A stretch of 64,000 nt of DNA from AP-16 sp046727735. GTDB taxonomy: Bacteria > Pseudomonadota > Alphaproteobacteria > Rhizobiales > Xanthobacteraceae. Of the stretch, positions 42,936 to 50,644 are shown in pieces. The stretch's first letter is position 1; each line of letters begins with the position of its first letter. Location of the stretch: NCBI GenBank assembly GCA_046727735.1, contig JBKPDF010000008.1, positions 62,001 through 126,000 of the forward strand. The letters are read 5' to 3'. The notes beneath the pieces were generated by a model. That model made no database searches. It was not told the DNA's origin and worked only from the letters and a program-made list of their open reading frames with translations. The position numbers were made by a program, and so were the translations under genes.

Positions 42936-43668
42936 GGACCGCCTCCCAATGTAGCCGGCAACGCCTGGGGCTGGATCGGAGCCCGGCCAGAGCGGCGGCG
43001 CCGGATTTGCGAATGTCTAATGGAAACGCGCGGGGGCCGATCGGCTTGGTGCGATCGGGGCCCGCAATGGGCTGACGAACCGAAGGGGTCGAGGCCGGGG
43101 GGCCGCCCGAAACGGGCGTGCCGCCGTCGACGTGCCGACATGCCTTACCCTCAATGCACCGGCAGCGGACAGACACACACAAAGGGCCGCCGGTTCAACG
43201 CCACGCGTCCTCGTCGGACTTGGTTCATCGTTGCAGGTCCTCGGAGCTATCGGCCCAATATGTCATTAGTGAGGCTCGCACCGGCCGAATCTTACCGCAG
43301 CGGTTCCCGTTATCTGTTTGTTTGATCAGGAATCGGCGCAATACTGCCGAGCAATGGATTGATGGGCCGCGAAATATCGACTCCGGCGTGGATGCGGTCG
43401 TCACGCATCGGATTGTCGCCTCCGGGCTTGGCCTACGGGGTCGGCTTCGTGTGTGCGCACTGCTCCACACCGCAGGTGTCGCATCGGGCCTCGTGGTGCG
43501 CTCCGCTGCAGTGAGCCCCCGCGTCCTTCAGGTTGGCGGTAGCGCGATAGCACTTACCGGAGTGGCGATCCCGGGCGGGGCTTTGTAGCGGCCGCCATCG
43601 AACAAGGCGGGCGCACCGGATTGAGTTGTTCCGAGCTGAATGGTAATCACCGCGGGGGTGTGGTGGCC
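42936..43668. other. 733-base stretch without a convincing gene
   Basis: Several overlapping open frames exist on both strands, but none combines a ribosome binding site with a plausible product. Part of it (about 43255-43400) is AT-richer than its surroundings. It should contain the divergent promoters of the Sel1-like gene and the copper island. I could not locate them firmly. Confidence 0.4.
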
Positions 43669-44034
43669 ATGCAGCGATCGGGAACGCGCCGGTTTTGGCG
43701 GAAGTTTGCCGCCGGTCTCGCCGCCTATGCGGTTGCGCTGCAGGTGGCGCTCTCGGGATTTGGGCTCGCCACTCTTGTCGCGTCCGATGCGGCGGCTTTC
43801 CCGATTTGCAGCGAGCACGCGGCCGATCCTGCCGATGCCCCCTCTCACGATTCCTGGCTCTGTCAGTGTGCCACCGCCTGCTTTAGCGGCTGGAGCGTCC
43901 TATCCGACCCGCCGGCGGTCGCGGCATTTTCCGGTGTGACCCTCCCAGCGAACCTGTCGGATTGCGGTAGCCCCGCCAGTCTCGGGTTGACGGCCCGAAC
44001 CCCCCAGATCCCACGCGCTCCTCCGGCTGCGTGA
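43669..44034 (+). CDS. small exported Cys-containing protein at the head of the copper island
   Basis: A 121-residue protein from ATG 43669. A membrane or signal segment (FAAGLAAYAVALQVALSGF) is followed by PICSEHAADPADAPSHDSW, LCQCATACFSGW and a short Ala/Pro-rich tail. The Cys and His arrangement and the position before PCu(A)C suggest a DUF2946-like copper-linked protein, but I do not see a decisive motif. Confidence 0.6.
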   Translation: MQRSGTRRFWRKFAAGLAAYAVALQVALSGFGLATLVASDAAAFPICSEHAADPADAPSHDSWLCQCATACFSGWSVLSDPPAVAAFSGVTLPANLSDCGSPASLGLTARTPQIPRAPPAA

Positions 44035-44112
44035 CGCCCGCCTCGCGGGCGGCCCTGCGCATTCTTGCCCGCGGCGCCTCGCGGCGCGCGGGCGTTCGGC
44101 ATGGAGCAATCG

Positions 44113-44631
44113 ATGAAGCCTATTTCCCTCGTCTTCGCCCTGGCGGCATGTCTCTTCGCGAGCGGCGCGCTCGCCCAGCAATACAAGCTGGGAGCGATCG
44201 AAATCGATCATCCGTGGTCGCGCGCCACTCCGAAGGGCGCCAAGACCGGTGCCGGTTATGTGCGGATCAAGAACACCGGATCCGAGCCCGACCGCCTGCT
44301 CGGCGGGTCGTTTGCCGACGCCGAGAAGGCCGAGGTCCATGAAATGACCATGGACCAAGGCATCATGAAGATGCGCCCCGTCGCGGGCGGAATCGAGATC
44401 AAGCCCGGCGAAACCGTCGAGCTCAAGCCGGACGGATTCCACCTGATGTTCGGCGGCCTCAAGCAGCCGCTCAAGAAAGGCGAGCAGGTGAGCGGAAGCC
44501 TAAAATTCGAAAAGGCCGGCTCCGTTCAGGTGCAATACACGGTCGAGGCAATCGGCCAGAAATCTTCGAGCTCGGATCAGAAGTCCGACATGCCCGGGAT
44601 GAAGAACATGCCCGGCATGAAGATGCGTTGA
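44113..44631 (+). CDS. periplasmic copper chaperone PCu(A)C
   Basis: A 172-residue protein from ATG 44113, with GGAG 7 bases upstream. After a signal (ending SGALAQQ) the PCu(A)C domain reads IEIDHPWSRATPKGAKTGAGY. The Cu(I)-site ligands are in VHEMTMDQGIMKMR and DGFHLMF (His76, Met87, His110, Met112). A Met-rich tail (DMPGMKNMPGMKMR) should add Cu(I) sites. The family delivers copper to cytochrome oxidase Cu-A. Confidence 0.93.
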   Translation: MKPISLVFALAACLFASGALAQQYKLGAIEIDHPWSRATPKGAKTGAGYVRIKNTGSEPDRLLGGSFADAEKAEVHEMTMDQGIMKMRPVAGGIEIKPGETVELKPDGFHLMFGGLKQPLKKGEQVSGSLKFEKAGSVQVQYTVEAIGQKSSSSDQKSDMPGMKNMPGMKMR

Positions 44632-44639
44632 GGCCTGCC

Positions 44640-45653
44640 ATGCGCTCGCGGATAAAACGAGAGCGGACGGCCCGCAAGCGCGGCCGCGTATTGCAGGTCG
44701 CCGCGTTCGCTGCCTGCATGATTTGGCTCGGCGCCGACGACGCCCTCGCTCACTGCTTCGTCGGCGGCCGGTTTTTCCCCGCGACCCTCAATGTCGACGA
44801 CCCTTGCGTCGCCGACGAGCTGTCGCTCCCGACCGTATCCGTCTTCAAGAACGGCGACGATCCGTCCGCCCGCGAGGTCGACATTTCCGGAGAGCTTTCG
44901 AAGCGCATCACCGAAAACTTCGGAATCTCGATCGGCGAAACCTGGACGAACCTGAAACCGCCGGGTGGCCCGGCCGCGAGCGGGTTCCAGAATCTCGAGA
45001 CCACTTTCAAATATCAGTTCCTGCGCGACGCGACGCACGAGCTCGGCATGTCCGCCGGCGTTTCGGTCGAATGGGGTCGCACGGGGGCCGAGCAGGTCGG
45101 CGCCGAGCGCTTCAGCGTGATCACGCCGACGCTGTTTTTCGGCAAAGGATTCGGCGATCTTCCCGATACGGTCAAATGGATCAGGCCGGTGGCGCTCACC
45201 GGGCAGGTCGGCTATGCGATTCCCAGCAGCCGCTCGACGACGGAGATCGAGCCCGATACCGGCGAGATCTCGGTCACGCCCAATCCGCAGTTCCTGGTGT
45301 ATGGCGCGACGCTGCAGTACAGCATGCCCTATCTGAAATCGAGCGTCGTCGATCTCGGCCTGCCTGACTTCATCAATCATCTGATTCCGATCGTCGAATC
45401 GCAGTTCCGGACGCCGGTCGCCAACAATTTCGGCCAGAGTTGGGTCACCACGGGCACCGTGAATCCCGGCGTGATCTGGATCGGCGACTATTTCCAGATC
45501 GGCGTGGAAGCCATCATCCCGATCAACCGCGCAAGCGGCACCGGGGTCGGCGCGATCGCGCAGCTGCACCTTTATCTGGACGACATGTTCCCGACCACGA
45601 TCGGCAAGCCGTTGTTCGGAACCGCCTCGGCCCCGCAAAAACCGTTCCCGTGA
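44640..45653 (+). CDS. outer-membrane beta-barrel protein of the copper island
   Basis: A 337-residue exported protein from ATG 44640; a TTG at 44628 overlapping the previous stop is an alternative. The signal ends near DDALAHCFVGG. The mature part is a string of amphipathic strands (TENFGISIGETWTNL, FQNLETTFKYQFLRDA, MSAGVSVEWGR, QFLVYGATLQYSM, PGVIWIGDYFQIGVEAIIPI) of transporter-barrel type, similar to MetA-pathway or FadL-like families. It sits between PCu(A)C and CopC, so it may pass copper across the outer membrane (inference). Confidence 0.78.
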   Translation: MRSRIKRERTARKRGRVLQVAAFAACMIWLGADDALAHCFVGGRFFPATLNVDDPCVADELSLPTVSVFKNGDDPSAREVDISGELSKRITENFGISIGETWTNLKPPGGPAASGFQNLETTFKYQFLRDATHELGMSAGVSVEWGRTGAEQVGAERFSVITPTLFFGKGFGDLPDTVKWIRPVALTGQVGYAIPSSRSTTEIEPDTGEISVTPNPQFLVYGATLQYSMPYLKSSVVDLGLPDFINHLIPIVESQFRTPVANNFGQSWVTTGTVNPGVIWIGDYFQIGVEAIIPINRASGTGVGAIAQLHLYLDDMFPTTIGKPLFGTASAPQKPFP

Positions 45654-45661
45654 GCATCAAC

Positions 45662-46033
45662 ATGCGCAATCTTGTCTTCATCACCTCGTTGCCGCTGCTG
45701 GTTCTTGCGGCCGCATCGGCCCATGCGCCCGCGAACGCGCACGCCTACCTCGATCGTGCGGAGCCGCGCGTCGGCAGCTCCGTGAGTTCGCCGCCACGCC
45801 AGCTCTCGCTGTGGTTCACCCAGAATTTGGAGCCGGCGTTCAGCGGTGCCCAGGTGCTCGACTCCGCAGGAGGCCGGGTCGACCAGGGGGCCCGCGTCGA
45901 TCCCGCGAACCGCAGTCTGATGCGCGTCTCGCTCAAGCCGCTGCGCCCGGGGAGCTACAGGGTCCATTGGCGCGTGTTGTCGGTGGACACGCATACGACC
46001 GAAGGAAGCTTCAGCTTCCAGGTCGGACAATGA
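45662..46033 (+). CDS. copC: copper resistance protein CopC
   Basis: A 123-residue periplasmic protein from ATG 45662; a GTG at 45650 overlaps the preceding stop (GTGA). After the signal the mature protein begins HAYLDRAEPRVGS, giving the N-terminal His of the Cu(II) site. The second half of the site is in SVDTHTTEGSF (Asp and His). No Met-rich Cu(I) loop is evident, so this is the Cu(II)-only form. It is followed by copD as usual. Confidence 0.92.
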   Translation: MRNLVFITSLPLLVLAAASAHAPANAHAYLDRAEPRVGSSVSSPPRQLSLWFTQNLEPAFSGAQVLDSAGGRVDQGARVDPANRSLMRVSLKPLRPGSYRVHWRVLSVDTHTTEGSFSFQVGQ

Positions 46034-46069
46034 TCGCGGTCGGGGAGAGCGGCCGCTGCGGAGAGTTTC

Positions 46070-48007
46070 TTGAACGGTCCCCTGGTCGTAGCGCGCGCGA
46101 TTCACTTCGCCTCGACTGCGGCATTTTCCGGCCTGTTCCTGTTCCTGGTCCTGATCGGTGAGCCGGTTCTGCGCAATGATGCCGGCAGGTCCTCGATCTT
46201 GCGCAGGCGCTTTCTTGCGCTCGGCTGGATCAGCCTCGCGCTCATGCTGGGTTCCGGCGCAGCCTGGCTGCTGGCGTTGGCGTTCGATATCGCGGGGCGC
46301 TCCTGGGAGACGCTGCTCTCGCAAGCAGTTGCGTGGACGCTTCTGACGCAGACGCAGTTCGGCACCGACGCGCTCGTTCGGCTAGGTCTTGCGGCGCTGC
46401 TGGCGATCGTATTGCTGCGCTACCGATCGGAATGCGGCTGGCGCGGGCGCTTCGATCGTATCGCCGCGATCCTGCTCGCGGCGTTCCTCGCCGGCAGCTT
46501 GGCATGGGCGGGACACGGCAGCGCGGGTTCCGGAACGAGCGGTGGATTGCAGCTCGTGGCCGACGCCCTGCATTTGGTTGCCGCCGCGGGTTGGATCGGC
46601 GGATTGCCGCCGCTGCTGTTGCTGCTCGCTTTTCTGTGCCGAACGGACAAGTCGCTTGCCGCGGCTGCGGCGGCGACTTGGCGATTTTCCCAGTTCGCAC
46701 TCGTCACCGTGGGCATTCTGCTCGCAACGGGAATCATCAACACTTATTTCCTGGTCGGCAGCGTGCCCGGCCTGATCGGAACCGATTATGGGCGTCTGCT
46801 GCTCACCAAGATCGCGCTGTTCGCGATCATGGTCGCTTTCGCGGCGGCCAACCGCTATCGGCATTTGCCGCCCTTCGCCAGTCCGGGAAAATCCGCGGGC
46901 ACCGCGCTCGCCCGGATCGAGCGCAATGGCTTCTTCGAGCTCTTCCTCGGGCTCGTCGTCCTCGTCATGGTCGCGGTGCTCGGCACATTGCCGCCGGCAG
47001 CCCACGTGCAAGCGTGGTGGCCGCTTCCGCTGCGCCTGAATGCCGATGCATGGTCCGACCCCGCGACTCGCCTCAACGCCGGCACCGCGCTGATCGCCAC
47101 CGCAAACGCCGTCCTCGCGATTGCCGTCGCGGTCCGAAGCAGGGCATGGCGATGGCCGGCGATCGCGGCCGCAGCCGCGCTTCTGGCGTGGGCCGGGCCG
47201 CGCTTGACCCTGCTGACCGCCGCGGCGTTCCCGACGAGCTTCTTCGTCTCGCCGACCGGCTATTCCGCGCAGTCGATTGCGGCGGGGCGGGCGGTGTTCG
47301 CCGAGCACTGCGCTTCATGTCACGGTGAGCAGGGATACGGCGACGGTCCCGCGACCAACCATCTCGATCCGCCCTCCGACGATCTCACCGCCGAGCACAT
47401 CTACGAGCATTCCGACGGCGATCTGTTCTGGTGGATCACCGCAGGCATCGGCGAGGCGATGCCTCCTTTCGGCACGGTCCTCGATGAGACCGCGCGCTGG
47501 AACCTGATCGATTTTTTGCACGCCAATGCGGACGCGCGACGTCTCTCCGAGACGGACGCAACCGGACTTGCGTTCCCGCTGCCCGAGTTTTCGGTCGAAT
47601 GCCCGGGCGGCAGCATCCGATCGATCGCGGACCTGCGTGGCAACATCGTGCACATCGTCCTTGCCGGGACGGCATCGACTGCGAGGCTGCAGCAATTGGC
47701 AGACCTCGAGGATGCGCGCGAGGTCAGGATCGTGGTTGAGCTCTCGGAAATCCCGAACTCGCGGTTCTGCGAGACGAGGGACGCAAACGTGATTGCGGCG
47801 TTCGCGGTCTATCGCGGAACGGATGCGCTCGACGGCACCGAGTTCCTGGTCGATGCATCCGGCTCGTTGCGCGCGATGTGGGTTCCTGGGCGCCGCCCGG
47901 ACTGGCGCGAGCCCGCGGTCTTCGCCGGCGAGATCGCCGCGATCCGCCGCACGCCCGCACAGCCGCGCGCCGCATCCGCTGCCGGCACGCACGTGCATTC
48001 GCATTGA
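46070..48007 (+). CDS. CopD membrane protein fused to cytochrome c and a thioredoxin-like domain
   Basis: A 645-residue protein starting at TTG 46070, with GGAGAG upstream. About residues 1-385 are a CopD-type membrane domain (8-9 helices; HLVAAAGWIGGLPPLLLL and GRLLLTKIALFAIMVAFAAANRYR in parts). Then a class I cytochrome c: AEHCASCHGEQ (heme Cys414, Cys417, His418) with Met464 in EAMPPFG as axial ligand. Residues about 500-640 (FPLPEFSVECPGGSIRSIADLRGNIVHIV in parts) look like a SCO/TlpA thioredoxin fold but without the CxxC. The C-terminus ends THVHSH. CopD proteins usually stop after the membrane part. Confidence 0.88.
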   Translation: MNGPLVVARAIHFASTAAFSGLFLFLVLIGEPVLRNDAGRSSILRRRFLALGWISLALMLGSGAAWLLALAFDIAGRSWETLLSQAVAWTLLTQTQFGTDALVRLGLAALLAIVLLRYRSECGWRGRFDRIAAILLAAFLAGSLAWAGHGSAGSGTSGGLQLVADALHLVAAAGWIGGLPPLLLLLAFLCRTDKSLAAAAAATWRFSQFALVTVGILLATGIINTYFLVGSVPGLIGTDYGRLLLTKIALFAIMVAFAAANRYRHLPPFASPGKSAGTALARIERNGFFELFLGLVVLVMVAVLGTLPPAAHVQAWWPLPLRLNADAWSDPATRLNAGTALIATANAVLAIAVAVRSRAWRWPAIAAAAALLAWAGPRLTLLTAAAFPTSFFVSPTGYSAQSIAAGRAVFAEHCASCHGEQGYGDGPATNHLDPPSDDLTAEHIYEHSDGDLFWWITAGIGEAMPPFGTVLDETARWNLIDFLHANADARRLSETDATGLAFPLPEFSVECPGGSIRSIADLRGNIVHIVLAGTASTARLQQLADLEDAREVRIVVELSEIPNSRFCETRDANVIAAFAVYRGTDALDGTEFLVDASGSLRAMWVPGRRPDWREPAVFAGEIAAIRRTPAQPRAASAAGTHVHSH

Positions 48008-48121
48008 AACTTGCTGCCGCAAGATACCAGGCGCGCGGGCAAGGCCGAAGACTTGCCAGCATGCTTATGGTTTAATGCCGCGCGTGCGGTCCAAAATACC
48101 AACGATTTCCGGGAGGCAGTC

Positions 48122-49372
48122 GTGTTCAGCAAATCGAGCGTGGCGATCGCGACGGGCATTGTTGTTTCTTTCACGCTGCCGGTTTCGGCGCAGGATTGGA
48201 CGCAGCGACTGCCCGAGGGCAAAGGCAAGGAAACCGTGGCCGCGGCTTGTGCCAATTGCCACGAATTTTTCAGCCGCGTCGGCGCCGGCTACACGCCGGA
48301 AGGCTGGCGCACCGTGATGCGGATGATGGTCAATCATGGGATAGCCATGCCGCTCGACGAACTCGATGCGGTGACGCAATACTTGATCGCCAACTTCCCG
48401 GAGAAACAGAAGCCGCCGGGTATCACCATTGCGGGCCCGGTCGAAGTCTCGATCAAGATTTGGCCCGTTCCAACACCGGGATCGCGCCCGCATGATCCGC
48501 TTGCCGCCGCGGACGGCGCGATTTGGTACACGGGCCAGATGCACAACGTGCTCGGCAGGCTCGATCCCAAGACCGGCGCGTTCAAGGAGTTTCCGCTCAA
48601 AACTGCGCACAGCGGCCCGCATGGTCTCGTCGAGGATAAACAAGGAAATATTTGGTACACGGCGAATGCCGCGGGCCTGATCGGGAAGCTCGATCCCAAG
48701 ACCGGCGAGGTCACCGAATATGCGATGCCGGACCCGGAGGCGCGCGACCCGCATACGCTGATTTTCGATCCTGCCGGGATCCTGTGGTTCTCGGTGCAGA
48801 ACGCCAATAAGATCGGGCGACTCGATCCACGGACCGGTGAGATCAAACTCGTGACGCCGCCGACGCCGCGCGCCCGCCCTTACGGCCTTGCGGTCAACTC
48901 GAAGGGCATTCCGTTCTTCGTGGAGTTCGGCGCCCCCAAGGTGGGCAGCATCGACCCGAACACCTTGGAGATCCGCGAATATCCATTGCCGGACGCCGGG
49001 GCGCGTCCGCGCCGCATCGCGATCACGAGCGATGATATCGTGTGGTACACCGATTTCGCCCGCGGCTACCTCGGCCGGCTCGATCCCACGACCGGCAAGG
49101 TCGTCGAATGGCTCTCGCCGGGCGGGCCCAAGTCCGAGCCCTACGGCATCTCGGCCATCAAGGATGTGATCTGGTACAGCGAGTCCGGCACAAAACCCAA
49201 CACGGTCGTGCGGTTCGACCCGAAGAGCGAAAAATTCCAGAGCTGGGTCATTCCGGGCGGCGGCAACATCGTGCGCAACACCTCGGTCACGAGCGAGGGA
49301 AATTTCGTGCTGGCGAACAGCCTGGTGAACGCGGTCTCGCTGGTCGAGATCAAGGATGCGCCGACGCGGTGA
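48122..49372 (+). CDS. cytochrome c fused to a Vgb-type (streptogramin lyase-like) beta-propeller
   Basis: A 416-residue protein from GTG 48122, with GGGAGG upstream. After a signal (ending LPVSAQD) a short cytochrome domain carries CANCH (Cys43, Cys46, His47) and Met candidates in MRMMVNHG. Residues about 115-405 form a seven-bladed propeller of repeated units (IWYTGQMHNVLGRLDPKTG, IWYTANAAGLIGKLDPKTG, LWFSVQNANKIGRLDPRTG), as in virginiamycin B lyase. Such fusions are probably periplasmic redox or sensor proteins rather than antibiotic lyases. It follows the CopD fusion by 114 bases. Confidence 0.88.
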   Translation: MFSKSSVAIATGIVVSFTLPVSAQDWTQRLPEGKGKETVAAACANCHEFFSRVGAGYTPEGWRTVMRMMVNHGIAMPLDELDAVTQYLIANFPEKQKPPGITIAGPVEVSIKIWPVPTPGSRPHDPLAAADGAIWYTGQMHNVLGRLDPKTGAFKEFPLKTAHSGPHGLVEDKQGNIWYTANAAGLIGKLDPKTGEVTEYAMPDPEARDPHTLIFDPAGILWFSVQNANKIGRLDPRTGEIKLVTPPTPRARPYGLAVNSKGIPFFVEFGAPKVGSIDPNTLEIREYPLPDAGARPRRIAITSDDIVWYTDFARGYLGRLDPTTGKVVEWLSPGGPKSEPYGISAIKDVIWYSESGTKPNTVVRFDPKSEKFQSWVIPGGGNIVRNTSVTSEGNFVLANSLVNAVSLVEIKDAPTR

Positions 49373-49380
49373 CGGCCGGC

Positions 49381-49860
49381 ATGAACGATGCATTCGATTT
49401 CACGCGGTTCGCGGCGTCGGAGCCCCGCAGTTTCGAAGACCTGCGGGTCGGGGAAATCTTTCGCAATCCGAGCCGCACCATGACGGCGGCGCATTTCGCG
49501 GCGTTTCAGCTGCTCTCCGGCGACAACCATCCGATCCATTACGACGTCGAATATTGCCGCTCGCACGGTCACCGCGACATGCTGGCGCATGGCTTGCAGG
49601 TGCTGGCGTTCACGGCGGCGGGCGCCGGCAGCTTTCCGCACGCGATCGGTGATTGCCTGATCGCATTCACCGAGGCCTCCTGCCGATTTCTCGAGCCGGT
49701 CTATGTCGGCGACACGCTCTATCCCGAGCTCGAAATCACCGCGCTCAAGCCCCAGCGCACGACCGGATTGGTGGTCATGGCGGCGCGCATCCACAACCAG
49801 CGCGCCGCGCTCGTACTCGCGGGCGAGCACAAATATCTGCTGCGCAAATCTGCGGGATAA
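49381..49860 (+). CDS. MaoC-family acyl-CoA dehydratase
   Basis: A 159-residue single hot-dog protein from ATG 49381. The hydratase-2 motif is AFQLLSGDNHPIHYDVEYC (catalytic Asp and His), followed by HRDMLAHGLQVL. It would hydrate an enoyl-CoA or act on a similar ester. It starts 8 bases after the propeller gene and opens the acyl-CoA gene group. Confidence 0.9.
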   Translation: MNDAFDFTRFAASEPRSFEDLRVGEIFRNPSRTMTAAHFAAFQLLSGDNHPIHYDVEYCRSHGHRDMLAHGLQVLAFTAAGAGSFPHAIGDCLIAFTEASCRFLEPVYVGDTLYPELEITALKPQRTTGLVVMAARIHNQRAALVLAGEHKYLLRKSAG

Positions 49861-49939
49861 CCGGCTTTTCGCGGAGGAAGCGGATGCCGTAGACCGCTCG
49901 GCCGAAATGGGCTACGCCGCGCGTCATCGGAGGCAGCCC

Positions 49940-50581
49940 GTGTACATTCCCGAGCATTTCGCCGAGCAGCGGCCCGAAATCCTCGCCCGAGCGATCCGAG
50001 ACATCCAGTTCGCGTTGTTGGTGACGGCTCTCGACGGGGAATATTTCGCCTCGCACGTCCCCACGGTCCTCAAGCAGGCGAACGGCGGCTTCACGATCGA
50101 AGCCCACGTCGCGCGCCCGAACGAGCATTGGAAAATGCTCGCAACGAGACCGACGTCGCTTGCCGTGTTCCAGGGCCCGCAGACTTACGTGTCGCCGTCC
50201 TGGTACGAAAGCAAGCGGCAGCACGGAAAGGTGGTCCCGACCTGGAACTACGTCGTCGTGCATGCGCACGGCCGGCTGGAACCGGTCGAAGACCGCGACT
50301 GGCTGCTCGCCCATATCGGGGATCTCGTCACCGCGAACGAGAGCAGCCGCGAGCAGCCTTGGGCGATCTCGGATGCGCCCCGAAACTTCATCGAGGCGAT
50401 GAGCCGGGGCATCGTCGGCCTGCGCATGGCGGTCGAGCGGCTCGAGGGCAAGTGGAAGATGAGCCAGAACCGTTCGCAGGCCGACCGGGCCGGCACCTTG
50501 GCCGGGCTTTCCGCTTCGGCAAAGCAGGAAGATCGTGCGGTCGCGGCGGTCATGCGCGCGCTCGATCTGCAGCAAGGCTGA
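49940..50581 (+). CDS. PaiB-family FMN-binding protein
   Basis: A 213-residue protein from GTG 49940 (VYIPEHFAEQRPE), with GGAGG 6 bases upstream. It has the family landmarks FALLVTALDGEYFASHVPTVL (in parts), EAHVARPNEHWK, FQGPQTYVSPSWYESKRQHGKVVPTWNY (in parts) and RGIVGLRMAVERLEGKWKMSQNRS (in parts). PaiB proteins are FMN-binding split-barrel proteins once named as negative regulators of sporulation. Its role here is unknown. Confidence 0.92.
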   Translation: MYIPEHFAEQRPEILARAIRDIQFALLVTALDGEYFASHVPTVLKQANGGFTIEAHVARPNEHWKMLATRPTSLAVFQGPQTYVSPSWYESKRQHGKVVPTWNYVVVHAHGRLEPVEDRDWLLAHIGDLVTANESSREQPWAISDAPRNFIEAMSRGIVGLRMAVERLEGKWKMSQNRSQADRAGTLAGLSASAKQEDRAVAAVMRALDLQQG

Positions 50582-50644
50582 TTGTCCGCGCGCCTCGTAC
50601 CGAAGCCGATCTCTCGCGCCGATCCGCCAATTCGGAGACCGAAC

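Noticed and set aside
43118..43588. A 156-residue plus-strand frame before the copper island
   Set aside because: No ribosome binding site or recognisable domain, and erratic composition; more likely chance.
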